Origin: an uncultured Collinsella sp.
GTDB taxonomy: Bacteria > Actinomycetota > Coriobacteriia > Coriobacteriales > Coriobacteriaceae
Length of the DNA: 64,000 nucleotides
Assembly: GCA_902495355.1 (NCBI GenBank)
Contig: CABUWV010000003.1
Span: forward strand, 62,001 to 126,000
Direction of reading: 5' to 3'
Shown piece after piece: positions 53,225-61,857 of the stretch; positions within the stretch are counted from its first letter, which is position 1, and the number at the start of each line of letters is the position of its first letter. A model generated the notes under the pieces. The model did not search any database. It had not been told where the DNA came from and was given only the letters and a program-made list of their open reading frames with translations. Both the position numbers and the translations under genes were made by a program.

Positions 53225-54427
53225 ATGGACGCTAAGTTTACCGAGCTCGTCGAGCAGCTGAACGGCCTCGATTTTAAGGGTATGTACGGCAGCGATTTCC
53301 TGCACACTTGGGACAAGACCACCGATGAGCTCAAGGCTCTCTACATCGTCGCCGACGCCCTGCGCGAGCTGCGTGAGAACAACGTCTCGTCCAAGATCTT
53401 CGACTCGGGCCTGGCTGTCTCCCTGTTCCGCGACAACTCCACCCGTACGCGCTTCTCCTTCTCTAAGGCTGCCAACCTGCTCGGCCTTGAGCTGCAGGAC
53501 CTGGACGAGAAGAAGTCCCAGATCGCTCACGGCGAGACCGTCCGCGAGACCGCTACCATGATCTCCTTCATGGCCGACGTCATCGGCATCCGCGACGACA
53601 TGTATATCGGCAAGGGCGACGCCTACATGGCCGAGGTTTCCGAGTCCGTGCAGCAGGCCTACGAGGACGGCGTTCTGGATCACCGTCCCACGCTCATCTC
53701 CCTGCAGTCCGACTCCGATCACCCCACGCAGTCCTCTGCCGACATGCTCTACCTCATCAACGAGTTTGGCGGTCTTGAGAGCCTCAAGGGCAAGAAGGTC
53801 GCCGTCACCTGGGCCTATTCGCCCTCTTACGGCAAGCCGCTGTCTTGCCCGCAGTCGCTGATCAGCCTGCTGCCCCGCTTTGGCATGGACGTCACCCTGG
53901 CTCACCCCGAGGGCTACGACCTCATGCCCGAGGTCGTCGAGCGCGCCCGCGGCTATGCCGCCGAGTCCGGCACCACCTTTAAGCAGGTCAACACCATGGC
54001 CGAGGCCTTCGATGGCGCCGACATCGTGATCCCCAAGAGCTGGGCTCCGTTTGCCGCCATGGAGAAGCGCACCAACCTGTACGCCGAGGGCGACGACGCC
54101 GGCATCGCCGCGCTCGAGAAGGAGCTGCTCGCTCAGAACGCTACGCATCAGGATTGGTGCTCCACGACCGAGCTCATGGAGAAGACTGCCAACGGCCAGG
54201 ACACCATCTTTATGCACCCGCTGCCCGCCGACATCTCCGGTGTCTCCTGCGAGCACGGCGAGGTCAACGCCGACGTCTTCGACATGCACCGCGTGGGCAT
54301 GTACAAGGAGGCCAGCTACAAGCCGTACGCCATCGCAGCCATGATGTTCCTGCAGAAGGTTGCCGATCCCGCCACTACCCTCAAGGCCCTCGACGAGCGC
54401 AACACCGCCCGTTGGTTCCAGGCCTAA
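53225..54427 (+). CDS. ygeW: YgeW family knotted carbamoyltransferase
   Basis: 400-residue aspartate/ornithine carbamoyltransferase homologue. The carbamoyl-phosphate loop is FRDNSTRTRFS (about 69-79); DSDHPTQSSADM and MHPLPADI are further active-site blocks. In catabolism the enzyme would run backwards, phosphorolysing a carbamoylated intermediate to carbamoyl phosphate and allowing ATP formation by a carbamate kinase; none is seen in this window. The ATG at 53225 with AGAAAGGACA is chosen over longer open frame. The 200-base gap upstream holds a GCCGGGGG/CCCCGGC hairpin. Confidence 0.92.
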   Translation: MDAKFTELVEQLNGLDFKGMYGSDFLHTWDKTTDELKALYIVADALRELRENNVSSKIFDSGLAVSLFRDNSTRTRFSFSKAANLLGLELQDLDEKKSQIAHGETVRETATMISFMADVIGIRDDMYIGKGDAYMAEVSESVQQAYEDGVLDHRPTLISLQSDSDHPTQSSADMLYLINEFGGLESLKGKKVAVTWAYSPSYGKPLSCPQSLISLLPRFGMDVTLAHPEGYDLMPEVVERARGYAAESGTTFKQVNTMAEAFDGADIVIPKSWAPFAAMEKRTNLYAEGDDAGIAALEKELLAQNATHQDWCSTTELMEKTANGQDTIFMHPLPADISGVSCEHGEVNADVFDMHRVGMYKEASYKPYAIAAMMFLQKVADPATTLKALDERNTARWFQA

Positions 54428-54450
54428 AGCTGGGCTGAGGTAAACCATGT

Positions 54451-54490
54451 AAAGGGGGCGCTCTGCCATCCGGCGGGGTGCCCCCTTTTT
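54451..54490 (+). terminator. Terminator after ygeW
   Basis: AAAGGGGGC (54451-54459) pairs with GCCCCCTTT (54480-54488) and a T-run follows. Confidence 0.85.
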
Positions 54491-54578
54491 GCATCGGGGG
54501 CATGCGGGATAAGCGCTTTCGATGTAGATGCCCCGCGGCGCGAGTTATGGGTACGATGGTTTCAGGGGAGGTATCGCC

Positions 54579-55193
54579 ATGAAACTTGGTTGCGTCATTA
54601 TGGCTTCGGGCGAGGGCAAGCGGTTTGGCTCCAACAAGATGCTCGCCGATATCTATGGCGAGCCGCTGATTGCCCGGACCATCGATTCGGTTCCCCGGGG
54701 CTTTGACGTCGTGGTTTCGACGCGTTGGCCCGAGGTTGCCCAGATTTGCGAGGACAAGCATTGCCCGTGCGTGCTGCACGATGGCGAGCTGCGCAGCGAA
54801 AGCGTCCGTGCGGGCCTTTCGTGGGGGGCGAGCCGCAACTGGAAAGGCTGCCTCTTTTTGCCGGGTGACCAGCCGCTCGTGAGTTCGGATTCATTTGAGG
54901 CCATGGTTCGCGCGTTTGATGAGCGTGGCCGCAAGCATCCAGTGCGTCTTGCGTGCAACGGTGAGCCTTCGAGCCCGGTGCTCTTTCCGGCGGAACTGTT
55001 CGCTGCGCTTATGTGTCTTGAGGGCAAGGACGGCGGCGGTTCGATCCTCAAGGACCGTACCGACGTGGTGCTGGTCGAGGCGCGTGCCTACGAGCTGTGG
55101 GACGTCGATACCGCCAAGGGACAGCGATGCATAACAGAGCATATCGCCGCCTGCTCGTATTTTGATCGCGTGGCCAACTGCATCAATCAATAA
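54579..55193 (+). CDS. MocA-like molybdenum cofactor nucleotidyltransferase
   Basis: 204-residue NTP-transferase. MASGEGKRFGSNKMLADIYG is the nucleotide-binding signature (LAAGxSxRxGxxK type), and FLPGDQPLVSSDSF carries the metal-binding aspartate. MocA adds CMP to molybdopterin for xanthine-dehydrogenase-type enzymes; versions next to yqeB/yqeC serve the selenium-dependent hydroxylases. GGGGAGG precedes the ATG at 54579. It ends 9 bp before hyuA. Confidence 0.88.
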   Translation: MKLGCVIMASGEGKRFGSNKMLADIYGEPLIARTIDSVPRGFDVVVSTRWPEVAQICEDKHCPCVLHDGELRSESVRAGLSWGASRNWKGCLFLPGDQPLVSSDSFEAMVRAFDERGRKHPVRLACNGEPSSPVLFPAELFAALMCLEGKDGGGSILKDRTDVVLVEARAYELWDVDTAKGQRCITEHIAACSYFDRVANCINQ

Positions 55194-55202
55194 GGAGCAA
55201 TT

Positions 55203-56570
55203 ATGATCATCATCAAAAACGGCGCGCTCGTGACGCCACAGGGACTTCGCCGCGCCGATCTTGCTATGGAGGGCGATAAGATCGTGCGGATCGCCGCGGC
55301 GATTGAGCCGGCCGAGGGTGATACCGTCGAGGATGCCGCGGGCTGCTGGGTGTTTCCCGGCTTTATCGATGGCCACACGCACATGCAGTGCTGGACCGGC
55401 ATGGATTGGACAGCCGATAGCTTTGAGACCGGCACGCGCGCGGCTGCCTGCGGCGGCACGACGACCATCGTGGACTACGCGACGGCCGATCGCGGCGTGA
55501 CCATGCCCGATGCCTTGGCCGAGTGGCATCGCCGCGCCGACGGAACCTGCACGGCCAACTACGCCTTTCATATGGCACTCGCCGAGTGGAACGAGCGCAA
55601 CCGCGCCGACCTTTCGGCCATGCGCGAGGCGGGCGTATCGTCGTTCAAGACTTACTTTGCCTATGACCACCTGCGCTTGGACGATGCCGAGACGCTCGAG
55701 GTGCTCGAGGAGCTCAAGCGAATTGGCGGCATACTATGCGTGCATTGCGAGAACGGTACGCTGGTGAATGAGCTACAGAAGCGCGTGTTTGAGCAGGGTG
55801 TCCACGGGCCCGAGGGCCATGCGCTCAGCCGTCCGGATGTGTGCGAGGCCGAGGCGGTGAACCGTCTGCTATATCTGGCGCACCTGGCCGGCGACGCACC
55901 GGTCAACGTGGTGCACCTTTCGACCAAGCTGGGGCTCGAGGCCATTCGTGCCGCCAAAGCGCGCGGGCAGAAGAATATCTATGTCGAGACCTGCCCTCAA
56001 TATCTGATGCTCGACGACACCTGCTATCTGGAGCAGGGAGAGGACGGCTTTGCGGGCGCCAAGTATGTGATGAGCCCGCCGCTGCGCCATGCGGGTGACC
56101 GTGCGGCGCTGCGCGAGGCGCTTGTGGCCGGCGAGATCGATACGATCGCGACCGACCACTGCAGCTTTAACCTGCACGGGCAAAAGGACCGCGGGCGTGA
56201 CGACTTCCGCGCGATTCCCAACGGCGGGCCCGGTGTGGAGCATCGCCCCGTCGCGATCGCTACGAGCTTTGAGGGACAGCTGGGCCCCGAGGATCTGTGC
56301 CGCTTGATGAGCGAGAACCCGGCGCGCGTCTTTGGCATGTACCCGCGCAAGGGCTGTCTTGCCGAGGGCTCCGATGCCGACGTGTGCGTGTGGGATCCCA
56401 AGGCGCGTTGGACGATCAGTGCCGCGACGCAGCATCAGGCCGTGGACTACACGCCGCTCGAGGGCTTTGAGGCACATGGCCGCGCCAAGGCCGTCTACGT
56501 CAACGGTGTGCTGGTAGCGCGCGATGGCGAGCCCACCGGAGCCCAACCCGGCCGCTACGTCCCCCGCTAA
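55203..56570 (+). CDS. hyuA: Dihydropyrimidinase/hydantoinase-like amidohydrolase
   Basis: 455-residue cyclic amidohydrolase of the D-hydantoinase/YgeZ group. DGHTH supplies His58 and His60, and SSFKTYFAYD holds Lys149, the predicted carboxylated bridging lysine. HCENG, VVHLST and ATDHCSF hold the remaining ligands. It would open a ring amide of a purine-derived hydantoin or dihydropyrimidine. AAGGAG is 5-6 bases before the ATG. Close spacing after the MocA-like gene. Confidence 0.9.
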   Translation: MIIIKNGALVTPQGLRRADLAMEGDKIVRIAAAIEPAEGDTVEDAAGCWVFPGFIDGHTHMQCWTGMDWTADSFETGTRAAACGGTTTIVDYATADRGVTMPDALAEWHRRADGTCTANYAFHMALAEWNERNRADLSAMREAGVSSFKTYFAYDHLRLDDAETLEVLEELKRIGGILCVHCENGTLVNELQKRVFEQGVHGPEGHALSRPDVCEAEAVNRLLYLAHLAGDAPVNVVHLSTKLGLEAIRAAKARGQKNIYVETCPQYLMLDDTCYLEQGEDGFAGAKYVMSPPLRHAGDRAALREALVAGEIDTIATDHCSFNLHGQKDRGRDDFRAIPNGGPGVEHRPVAIATSFEGQLGPEDLCRLMSENPARVFGMYPRKGCLAEGSDADVCVWDPKARWTISAATQHQAVDYTPLEGFEAHGRAKAVYVNGVLVARDGEPTGAQPGRYVPR

Positions 56571-56596
56571 CAGGAAGATCACCGGATTCCCCTCCG

Positions 56597-56665
56597 CAGT
56601 TGCGGTGAAATACGGACTGTTTGCGGCCGTTTGGCGGCCAAACAGTCCGTATTTCACCGCAACTG
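56597..56665. repeat. 26-bp perfect palindrome (TTGCGGTGAAATACGGACTG family)
   Basis: 56597-56622 and 56640-56665 are exact reverse complements. A second copy is at 59380-59452. It lies between the convergent hyuA and yqeC genes and can act as a two-way terminator. Confidence 0.9.
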
Positions 56666-56680
56666 ACGAGATGGGGCCGG

Positions 56681-57415
56681 CTATTTGAGACTGGTGGCGA
56701 TGAGGGAGCGGTCGAGGACTGCCTCGAAGCGATCTGCCATCGTTGGGTCGGCAAGCGTGTCGACTTGGTTGAGCATGATGCGGGCATTGTTGAGGTTCAG
56801 CATCTGCAGCTCGGCATTGAGCACCATGGCGACGCGCTCTGGGGTGGCAGTGTTGGTGGGCTCGCAGCCGCAACGCTCGCAAAAGAGTTCGGGGCGGTGG
56901 ACGGCTTCGTTGATGGGCTTGCCCAGCCCCGAGGCGCCGACGACCCAGACAACGTTTGCCGTGGCGGCGGGAATTACCGGCTCCCAGGCGGCATGCGCCT
57001 TGAGCGGGAGTCGCTTGCTGCCATCTGCCTCGGCCAACACATAGTCAAAGCGCTGCGCCAGCTCGTTGAGCGGCTCGGCGGGGGCGGAGAGCTTGCCTGT
57101 CTCCGGGTCCAAAACACCCGCCTGGCAGATACTTCCGCGGCGCATGCCCGCGCATGCCTCGCAGGTGCAGCCGGGAACATGCAGGGTCCCCGGCTTCCAA
57201 GGCGCGGAGTCCAGGCGACGGCTCGACCCGTCCCATGGCACGCCGGCGACGGGAAGCATGTGCGTGGTGGTGCAGAGGAGCACGCGGCCGCCAGCGCGCA
57301 TAAGCTCAAGGCCCAGCGTCTTCAGCAAGGTCGACTTGCCGCCACTGCCGATAATTGCGGTAATGCCCGGCTCGATCCTGAGCGCCGAGGCAAGATTGCC
57401 GCTAACCGTTTCCAT
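56681..57415 (-). CDS. yqeC: Selenium-dependent hydroxylase accessory protein YqeC
   Basis: 244-residue P-loop protein: AIIGSGGKSTLLKTL (Walker A at 23-29), LLCTTTHML, and DYVLAEADGSKRLPLKAH. A cysteine-rich insert (CTCEACAGMRRGSIC) is present. YqeC is a marker of selenium-dependent molybdenum hydroxylase gene sets; its biochemical step is not established. Divergent from yqeB. Confidence 0.9.
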   Translation of the reverse strand: METVSGNLASALRIEPGITAIIGSGGKSTLLKTLGLELMRAGGRVLLCTTTHMLPVAGVPWDGSSRRLDSAPWKPGTLHVPGCTCEACAGMRRGSICQAGVLDPETGKLSAPAEPLNELAQRFDYVLAEADGSKRLPLKAHAAWEPVIPAATANVVWVVGASGLGKPINEAVHRPELFCERCGCEPTNTATPERVAMVLNAELQMLNLNNARIMLNQVDTLADPTMADRFEAVLDRSLIATSLK

Positions 57416-57517
57416 CTGTTCACCGCCGTATAATACTGTGATAATAAATAATCATCAGAGTAGCGGTCGAACCGCTTTTGCTCTGCTCAAACCGTAGCAC
57501 AGGGAGGTGCCCCGGGA

Positions 57518-58312
57518 ATGCTCGTTTATGTTCGCGGTGCCGGCGATATCGCCACGGGCGTCGCCGCTCGCTTGGTGCGCGCCGGCGTGTCGGTCGTTAT
57601 GGCCGATATTGCGGTTCCCACGTGCATCCGCCGCACAATCAGTTTTTGCGAGGCCATTCGCCTGGGCGAGGTCGAGGTCGAAGGCATTCGCGCTCGCTTG
57701 GCACAGACGCCGGCTGAGGCGCTTGCGATTACCGAGGCCGGAGACGTCGCCGTTGTGGTGGACCCCCAGGCCAAGATGCTCGGCGAGCTGAAACCCGCGG
57801 CTGTGGTCGACGCGATTTTGGCCAAGCGCAACCTGGGCACCACGCGCGACATGGCGCCTGCCGTCATCGCCGTGGGGCCGGGCTTTACCGCGCCGGTCGA
57901 TTGCGACGCCGTGGTCGAGACCATGCGCGGGCATTTTCTGGGCCGCGTCATCACCCAGGGTTCGCCCCAGCCCAACACGGGCGTGCCAGGCATTATCGCC
58001 GGCTATGGCAAAGAGCGCGTTATTCACAGCCCCGCTGCCGGCGTGTTTCGGTCCGACCGCGCAATCGGCGACATCGTGAGTGCCGGATACGTGATTGGCT
58101 ACGCGGGAGATATGCCCATGCGCACGCAGATCGATGGCTGTCTGCGCGGGCTTTTGGCGAACGGCGTGCAGGTGACCGAGGGCTTTAAATGCGCCGATGT
58201 CGATCCGCGCGGCGATGCCAGCTATATCAACTACATTTCGGACAAAGCGACGTCGGTCGGCGGCGGCGTGCTCGAGGCACTCGCTATGCTCACCGATGTC
58301 TTTAGAGGATAG
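57518..58312 (+). CDS. yqeB: Selenium-dependent molybdenum cofactor protein YqeB
   Basis: 264 residues. The N-terminal VYVRGAGDIATGVAARL is a dinucleotide-fold glycine loop; GPGFTAPVDCDAVVETMRGH and GFKCADVDPR are YqeB blocks. Together with YqeC it is the known marker for labile-selenium Mo enzymes and is thought to act in cofactor selenation or insertion. It starts with ATG after GGGAGGTG. XdhC/CoxI follows after 9 bp. Confidence 0.9.
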   Translation: MLVYVRGAGDIATGVAARLVRAGVSVVMADIAVPTCIRRTISFCEAIRLGEVEVEGIRARLAQTPAEALAITEAGDVAVVVDPQAKMLGELKPAAVVDAILAKRNLGTTRDMAPAVIAVGPGFTAPVDCDAVVETMRGHFLGRVITQGSPQPNTGVPGIIAGYGKERVIHSPAAGVFRSDRAIGDIVSAGYVIGYAGDMPMRTQIDGCLRGLLANGVQVTEGFKCADVDPRGDASYINYISDKATSVGGGVLEALAMLTDVFRG

Positions 58313-58321
58313 AAGGCGGCA

Positions 58322-59365
58322 ATGGAAAAGCTCGATGTTGTGAATGCGGCGCTTGCCGCCCTGCGTGCTGGCGAGACGTGCGAGCTCGTGGTCGTGGCCG
58401 GTACGGCGGGGTCGTCACCGCGCGGTGTGGGCGCATGGATGGCCGTCTTTGCCGACGGCAGCCAGGCGGGCACCATCGGCGGCGGCAAGATTGAGCTCTT
58501 TGCGCTGGATGAGGCGCGCGAGCTCCTGAGCGCGGGACAGTCGCGTCTGGTCCGCTACACCATGGGCGGCGAGAACTCCGATACCGGCATGATCTGCGGC
58601 GGAGCCATCTGCCTGTGCTACCTGCATCTGGATGCGACTCAGGCACCGTTGTTCCAGGAAATTGCCGACGTCTTGGCCTATCGGCGCATCGGCGACTTCG
58701 TCATCGACTTTGAGCCGTTTATCGCGAGCGCGCTCGAGGGCGATGTGGCCGAGTACCATGGCGAGGAATCGCGCCGCACCATTGCGGGCTGCCCCGGGCT
58801 TTCGCTGGTGGAGGAGGGGAGTAGGGTCACCTACACCAACGCGGCCTCCGAGATTCCCGCGGCGCACATCGAGACGCTCTGCCCCGAGGGCCTGACCTAT
58901 ATCTTTGGCTGCGGCCACGTGGGCGCTGCGACGGCGCGGGTGCTCACGGCGGCGGGCTTTGCCGTCGTGGCTTGCGACGACCGTCCCGGCACGCTGACCC
59001 CCGAATGGGTGCCCGGTGTCTACGACCGTCGTCTGGTCGACTACAAGAACCTGAGCAAACAGTGCCCCATCGGCCCGCGCGACCTGGTGGTCGTCGCCAC
59101 GGCGGGCCACAAGTCCGATATCGACGTGGTGATTCAGGCCATGCGCGCCAAGCCCGCCTATCTGGGCTGCCTGGGATCGCGCCGCAAGACGGCCTTCGTG
59201 CGCGCCCGCTTGGAGCAGGAGGGCTTTATGCAGGAGCAAATCGACGAGCTGCACCTGCCGATCGGTGTCGCCATCGAGGCCGAGGACCCCGAGGAGATCG
59301 CCATCTCCATCGCCGCCGAGATGATCCACCTGCGCCGTACCAAACTCGTCCCCCGCAAGCGCTAA
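58322..59365 (+). CDS. XdhC/CoxI family molybdenum enzyme maturation protein
   Basis: 347 residues. The N-terminal CoxI-type domain has VAGTAGSSPRGVGAWMAVF and GTIGGGKIE; the C-terminal XdhC domain has a Rossmann loop, YIFGCGHVGAATARVL (about 195-210), and GCLGSRRKTAFVRARL. XdhC proteins bind the Mo cofactor, protect it while sulfur (or here perhaps selenium) is added, and insert it into xanthine dehydrogenase. It is the last gene of the purine set. Confidence 0.9.
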   Translation: MEKLDVVNAALAALRAGETCELVVVAGTAGSSPRGVGAWMAVFADGSQAGTIGGGKIELFALDEARELLSAGQSRLVRYTMGGENSDTGMICGGAICLCYLHLDATQAPLFQEIADVLAYRRIGDFVIDFEPFIASALEGDVAEYHGEESRRTIAGCPGLSLVEEGSRVTYTNAASEIPAAHIETLCPEGLTYIFGCGHVGAATARVLTAAGFAVVACDDRPGTLTPEWVPGVYDRRLVDYKNLSKQCPIGPRDLVVVATAGHKSDIDVVIQAMRAKPAYLGCLGSRRKTAFVRARLEQEGFMQEQIDELHLPIGVAIEAEDPEEIAISIAAEMIHLRRTKLVPRKR

Positions 59366-59379
59366 TCGCACCCCCACCA

Positions 59380-59452
59380 ATAAGTTGCGGTGAAATACGG
59401 ACTGTTTAAGCCTGTTAAGCCGTCAAACAGTCCCTATTTCACCGCAACTTAT
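59380..59452. repeat. 28-bp palindrome, second copy of the 56597 family
   Basis: 59380-59407 and 59425-59452 are inverted copies with one mismatch. Arms match those at 56597-56665 through GTTGCGGTGAAATACGGACT. It follows the XdhC gene directly. The rest of the gap to 59610 shows nothing recognisable. Confidence 0.88.
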
Positions 59453-59609
59453 TTGGGGATGGCTGGATGCCGAGGCTTTACCCGGCAATGTTGCGCAACA
59501 ACGTTTGGCAGTTCGCTCCTAGCATATGCTTAGAAGAGATTGCGCTCCGCCACGCACGTGGGCGCTCAAGCATGCCCGTCTTGAACGGGTGCCGAACGAG
59601 GGGGCTTAG

Positions 59610-60806
59610 ATGTTCTGCCGAAACTGTGGGTCGAAAATCGAGGACGGAGCCCAGTTCTGCGCCGTATGCGGCGCATCCATCGCACCAGATGATCAAGCGC
59701 AAATGGGAGGGGCGAACCCCTCGCCCGTTGATGCTGCAGCACCTACCGGGTCACAGCAAGTCGATATGGCGGCTGAGGCGGTTGCGTCCAGCCCCAAACG
59801 TTCCAAGAAGCCGTTCATCATCGCCGCCGTCGTGGTGGCGCTGCTCGCCGTGGGTGGCGGAGCCGGTTATTACTTTGGCATCTATGCGCCCGAGCAGGCG
59901 CGCGAGGCGGCCGAGCAAGAGGCCCTCGCCGCAAAGCACGCCGTGCGGTTTACGGTCTCGGCCGAGGGATGGGACACATCGGCCGGCGCGAGCAGGCTGC
60001 CGCTGCACATCACCGGCAAGGAGGCACGCGGCAAGAAGGTCGACGTCGTTCGCTATGTTGACAGCACGGGAGCGGGCGTCGAGCTCCGTCGCGGCAGCTA
60101 TAAGGCCGAGGTCGCAGCCTCGCCCATTACAGCCGATGGCATCATCTACGCCGTGCCAGGCGAAAAGGTCGACGTCAAGGTTAGCAAGAAGGCGGAGGGC
60201 AAAAAGAACATCGATGCCGGCAGCGTTTCGCTCGCTCCGGTCGAGGCAACCGAGGTGACAGATGACGAGATTGCCGCCGCCAAGAAATACGCCGAGGAAG
60301 ACACGGACGCCAAGAAGGCGGGCTTTTCTTTCGATGCCGACGCATTGGCCCAAGCGGCAACCAAGCGCCGCGATGACGTCGTAGCCGCCAAGCAAGCCGA
60401 GGAAGAAGCCAAGCGCCAGGCGGAAGAAGCAAAGCAAACAAGAACCATCGATACGGACTACTTCACTATGGTTCTCCCCGACTGGTTCCCTATTGATGAT
60501 TACGAGATCACCGAAAGCCAGGCATCCGGCTCATTTGCCAAGTGGTTCAGGGTTCAAAGGACCGGTGCGGATAAAGATGACTGCTCCGCAAACTTTTCCA
60601 TCATCGTGCACGATAACAGCTTGGGTGGTTTCGGGCCTGTTTTCTTTAGAGATCTAGGCAAAACGTCGGAAGGTTACACGGTTTGGCTTTCAGGTGGATC
60701 GGCCCATCCGGTAGAGGGCTCATACAAGCTCGAGGCAGACGATGCTTTCGGCATGCCAGCGGAAGACTACGCCAACATCCTCGCCTCCTGCGTCACGCTC
60801 AAGTAG
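59610..60806 (+). CDS. Zinc-ribbon membrane protein of unknown function
   Basis: 398 residues. The N-terminus is a zinc ribbon, CRNC...CAVC (Cys3, 6, 17, 20), followed by a Pro/Ala linker, a membrane helix (about 67-92, FIIAAVVVALLAVGGGAGYYF) and an extracellular part with an Ala/Glu/Lys coiled-coil stretch (about 210-285). A C-terminal globular domain of about 110 residues follows. The N-terminal zinc-ribbon plus single helix pattern is frequent in Gram-positive and actinobacterial envelope proteins. The function is unknown. Confidence 0.8.
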   Translation: MFCRNCGSKIEDGAQFCAVCGASIAPDDQAQMGGANPSPVDAAAPTGSQQVDMAAEAVASSPKRSKKPFIIAAVVVALLAVGGGAGYYFGIYAPEQAREAAEQEALAAKHAVRFTVSAEGWDTSAGASRLPLHITGKEARGKKVDVVRYVDSTGAGVELRRGSYKAEVAASPITADGIIYAVPGEKVDVKVSKKAEGKKNIDAGSVSLAPVEATEVTDDEIAAAKKYAEEDTDAKKAGFSFDADALAQAATKRRDDVVAAKQAEEEAKRQAEEAKQTRTIDTDYFTMVLPDWFPIDDYEITESQASGSFAKWFRVQRTGADKDDCSANFSIIVHDNSLGGFGPVFFRDLGKTSEGYTVWLSGGSAHPVEGSYKLEADDAFGMPAEDYANILASCVTLK

Positions 60807-60854
60807 TCGACACGCTCCAGCCAAAGCAATCTCCCACGAAACGAGGGACTCCAT

Positions 60855-60971
60855 CGAGAGTGGATTTTCTCCCACTTTTGGCCTGCATCTTGGCCAAAAG
60901 TGGGAGATTATCCACTCTCGTGTGTTGTGTGTCCGATAATCCACTCTCATGCGTCCGAAAATCCACTCTCG
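60855..60971. repeat. 29-bp palindrome plus two extra half arms
   Basis: 60855-60883 and 60892-60920 are inverted copies with two mismatches (arm CGAGAGTGGAT...TCCCACTTTTGGCC). The outer part of the right arm recurs at 60934-60949 and 60956-60971 (TCCACTCTC). It follows the zinc-ribbon protein gene. Apart from the rplE promoter region, the 414-base gap holds no gene. Confidence 0.85.
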
Positions 60972-61055
60972 TTCCTCAACAACTATGCCCTGGCTCCCAA
61001 CAGATCAATATGTGCGGGGGAGTTGTGGAGTTGTGCAGGCAGACGAGGTTTTTCT

Positions 61056-61083
61056 GGAAATACGCTCCCGATGCGCGTATAGT
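61056..61083 (+). promoter_or_regulatory. Putative promoter of the rplE unit
   Basis: GGAAATACGCTCCCG...CGCGTATAGT, with a -10-like TATAGT at 61078-61083. The pattern resembles the boxes before rplC and rplB. It gives the detached half of the spc operon its own transcription start. Confidence 0.5.
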
Positions 61084-61220
61084 ACCGATTGTTTTGTCGG
61101 CTCCTGCTGCGTCGAGTCCAAACCGCAAAATGCCATGAGCGGCGCGGATGCAGCCAGGAGGCACGAGGACAACCCATCGTGGCCACGCCCCGTGCTTAAA
61201 ACCCCAAGAAGGAGTGAACA

Positions 61221-61778
61221 ATGGCAGAAGAGAAGTATGTGCCGCGTCTGAAGACCAAGTACAACAACGAGGTCAAGCACCAGCTTCAGGAAAAGTTCCA
61301 GTACGAGAACGTCATGATGATCCCCAAGTTTGAGAAGATCGTCGTGAACATGGGTGTCGGCGAGGCCGCTACCGATTCCAAGGCCATCGACGGTGCCGTG
61401 CGCGACCTGCGCGCCATCACCGGCCAGCAGCCGATGATCACCCGTGCCCGCAAGTCCATCGCTACCTTCCGCCTGCGCGCTGGTATGCCGATCGGCTGCA
61501 AGGTTACCCTGCGTGGCGACCGTATGTGGGAGTTCTTCGATCGTCTGACCTCCGTCGCGATCCCCCGTATCCGCGACTTCCGCGGCATCTCCGCCAAGAG
61601 CTTCGACGGCCGTGGTAACTTCTCCATGGGCGTCACCGAGCAGCTCATCTTCCCCGAGATCGACTTCGACTCCGTCGATCACCAGCGTGGTATGGACATC
61701 ACTTTCGTGACCACCGCCAACACCGATGAGGAGGCCAAGGCCCTTCTGGACGCCTTCGGTTTCCCGTTCAAGAAATAG
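61221..61778 (+). CDS. rplE: Large ribosomal subunit protein L5
   Basis: 185-residue L5, which binds 5S rRNA in the central protuberance. RLKTKYNNEVKHQL, VVNMGVGEA and ARKSIATFRLRAGMPIGCKVTLRG are standard. AAGGAG precedes the ATG. In most bacteria rplX is immediately upstream; here rplX is at 16518-16823 and rplE begins a separate unit. Confidence 0.97.
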   Translation: MAEEKYVPRLKTKYNNEVKHQLQEKFQYENVMMIPKFEKIVVNMGVGEAATDSKAIDGAVRDLRAITGQQPMITRARKSIATFRLRAGMPIGCKVTLRGDRMWEFFDRLTSVAIPRIRDFRGISAKSFDGRGNFSMGVTEQLIFPEIDFDSVDHQRGMDITFVTTANTDEEAKALLDAFGFPFKK

Positions 61779-61857
61779 GTTCACCTGCCCTATAAACGCC
61801 GTTCCCACAAGGGGGCGGCGTTTGGGGCGAACAATACTCTATGTGAGGAGGATATAA

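Noticed and set aside
16824..61220. Integrase, transposase or tRNA attachment site at the edges of the 44-kb block
   Set aside because: None was found. No direct repeats shared by the two edges were seen, so a simple integrative element is not supported.
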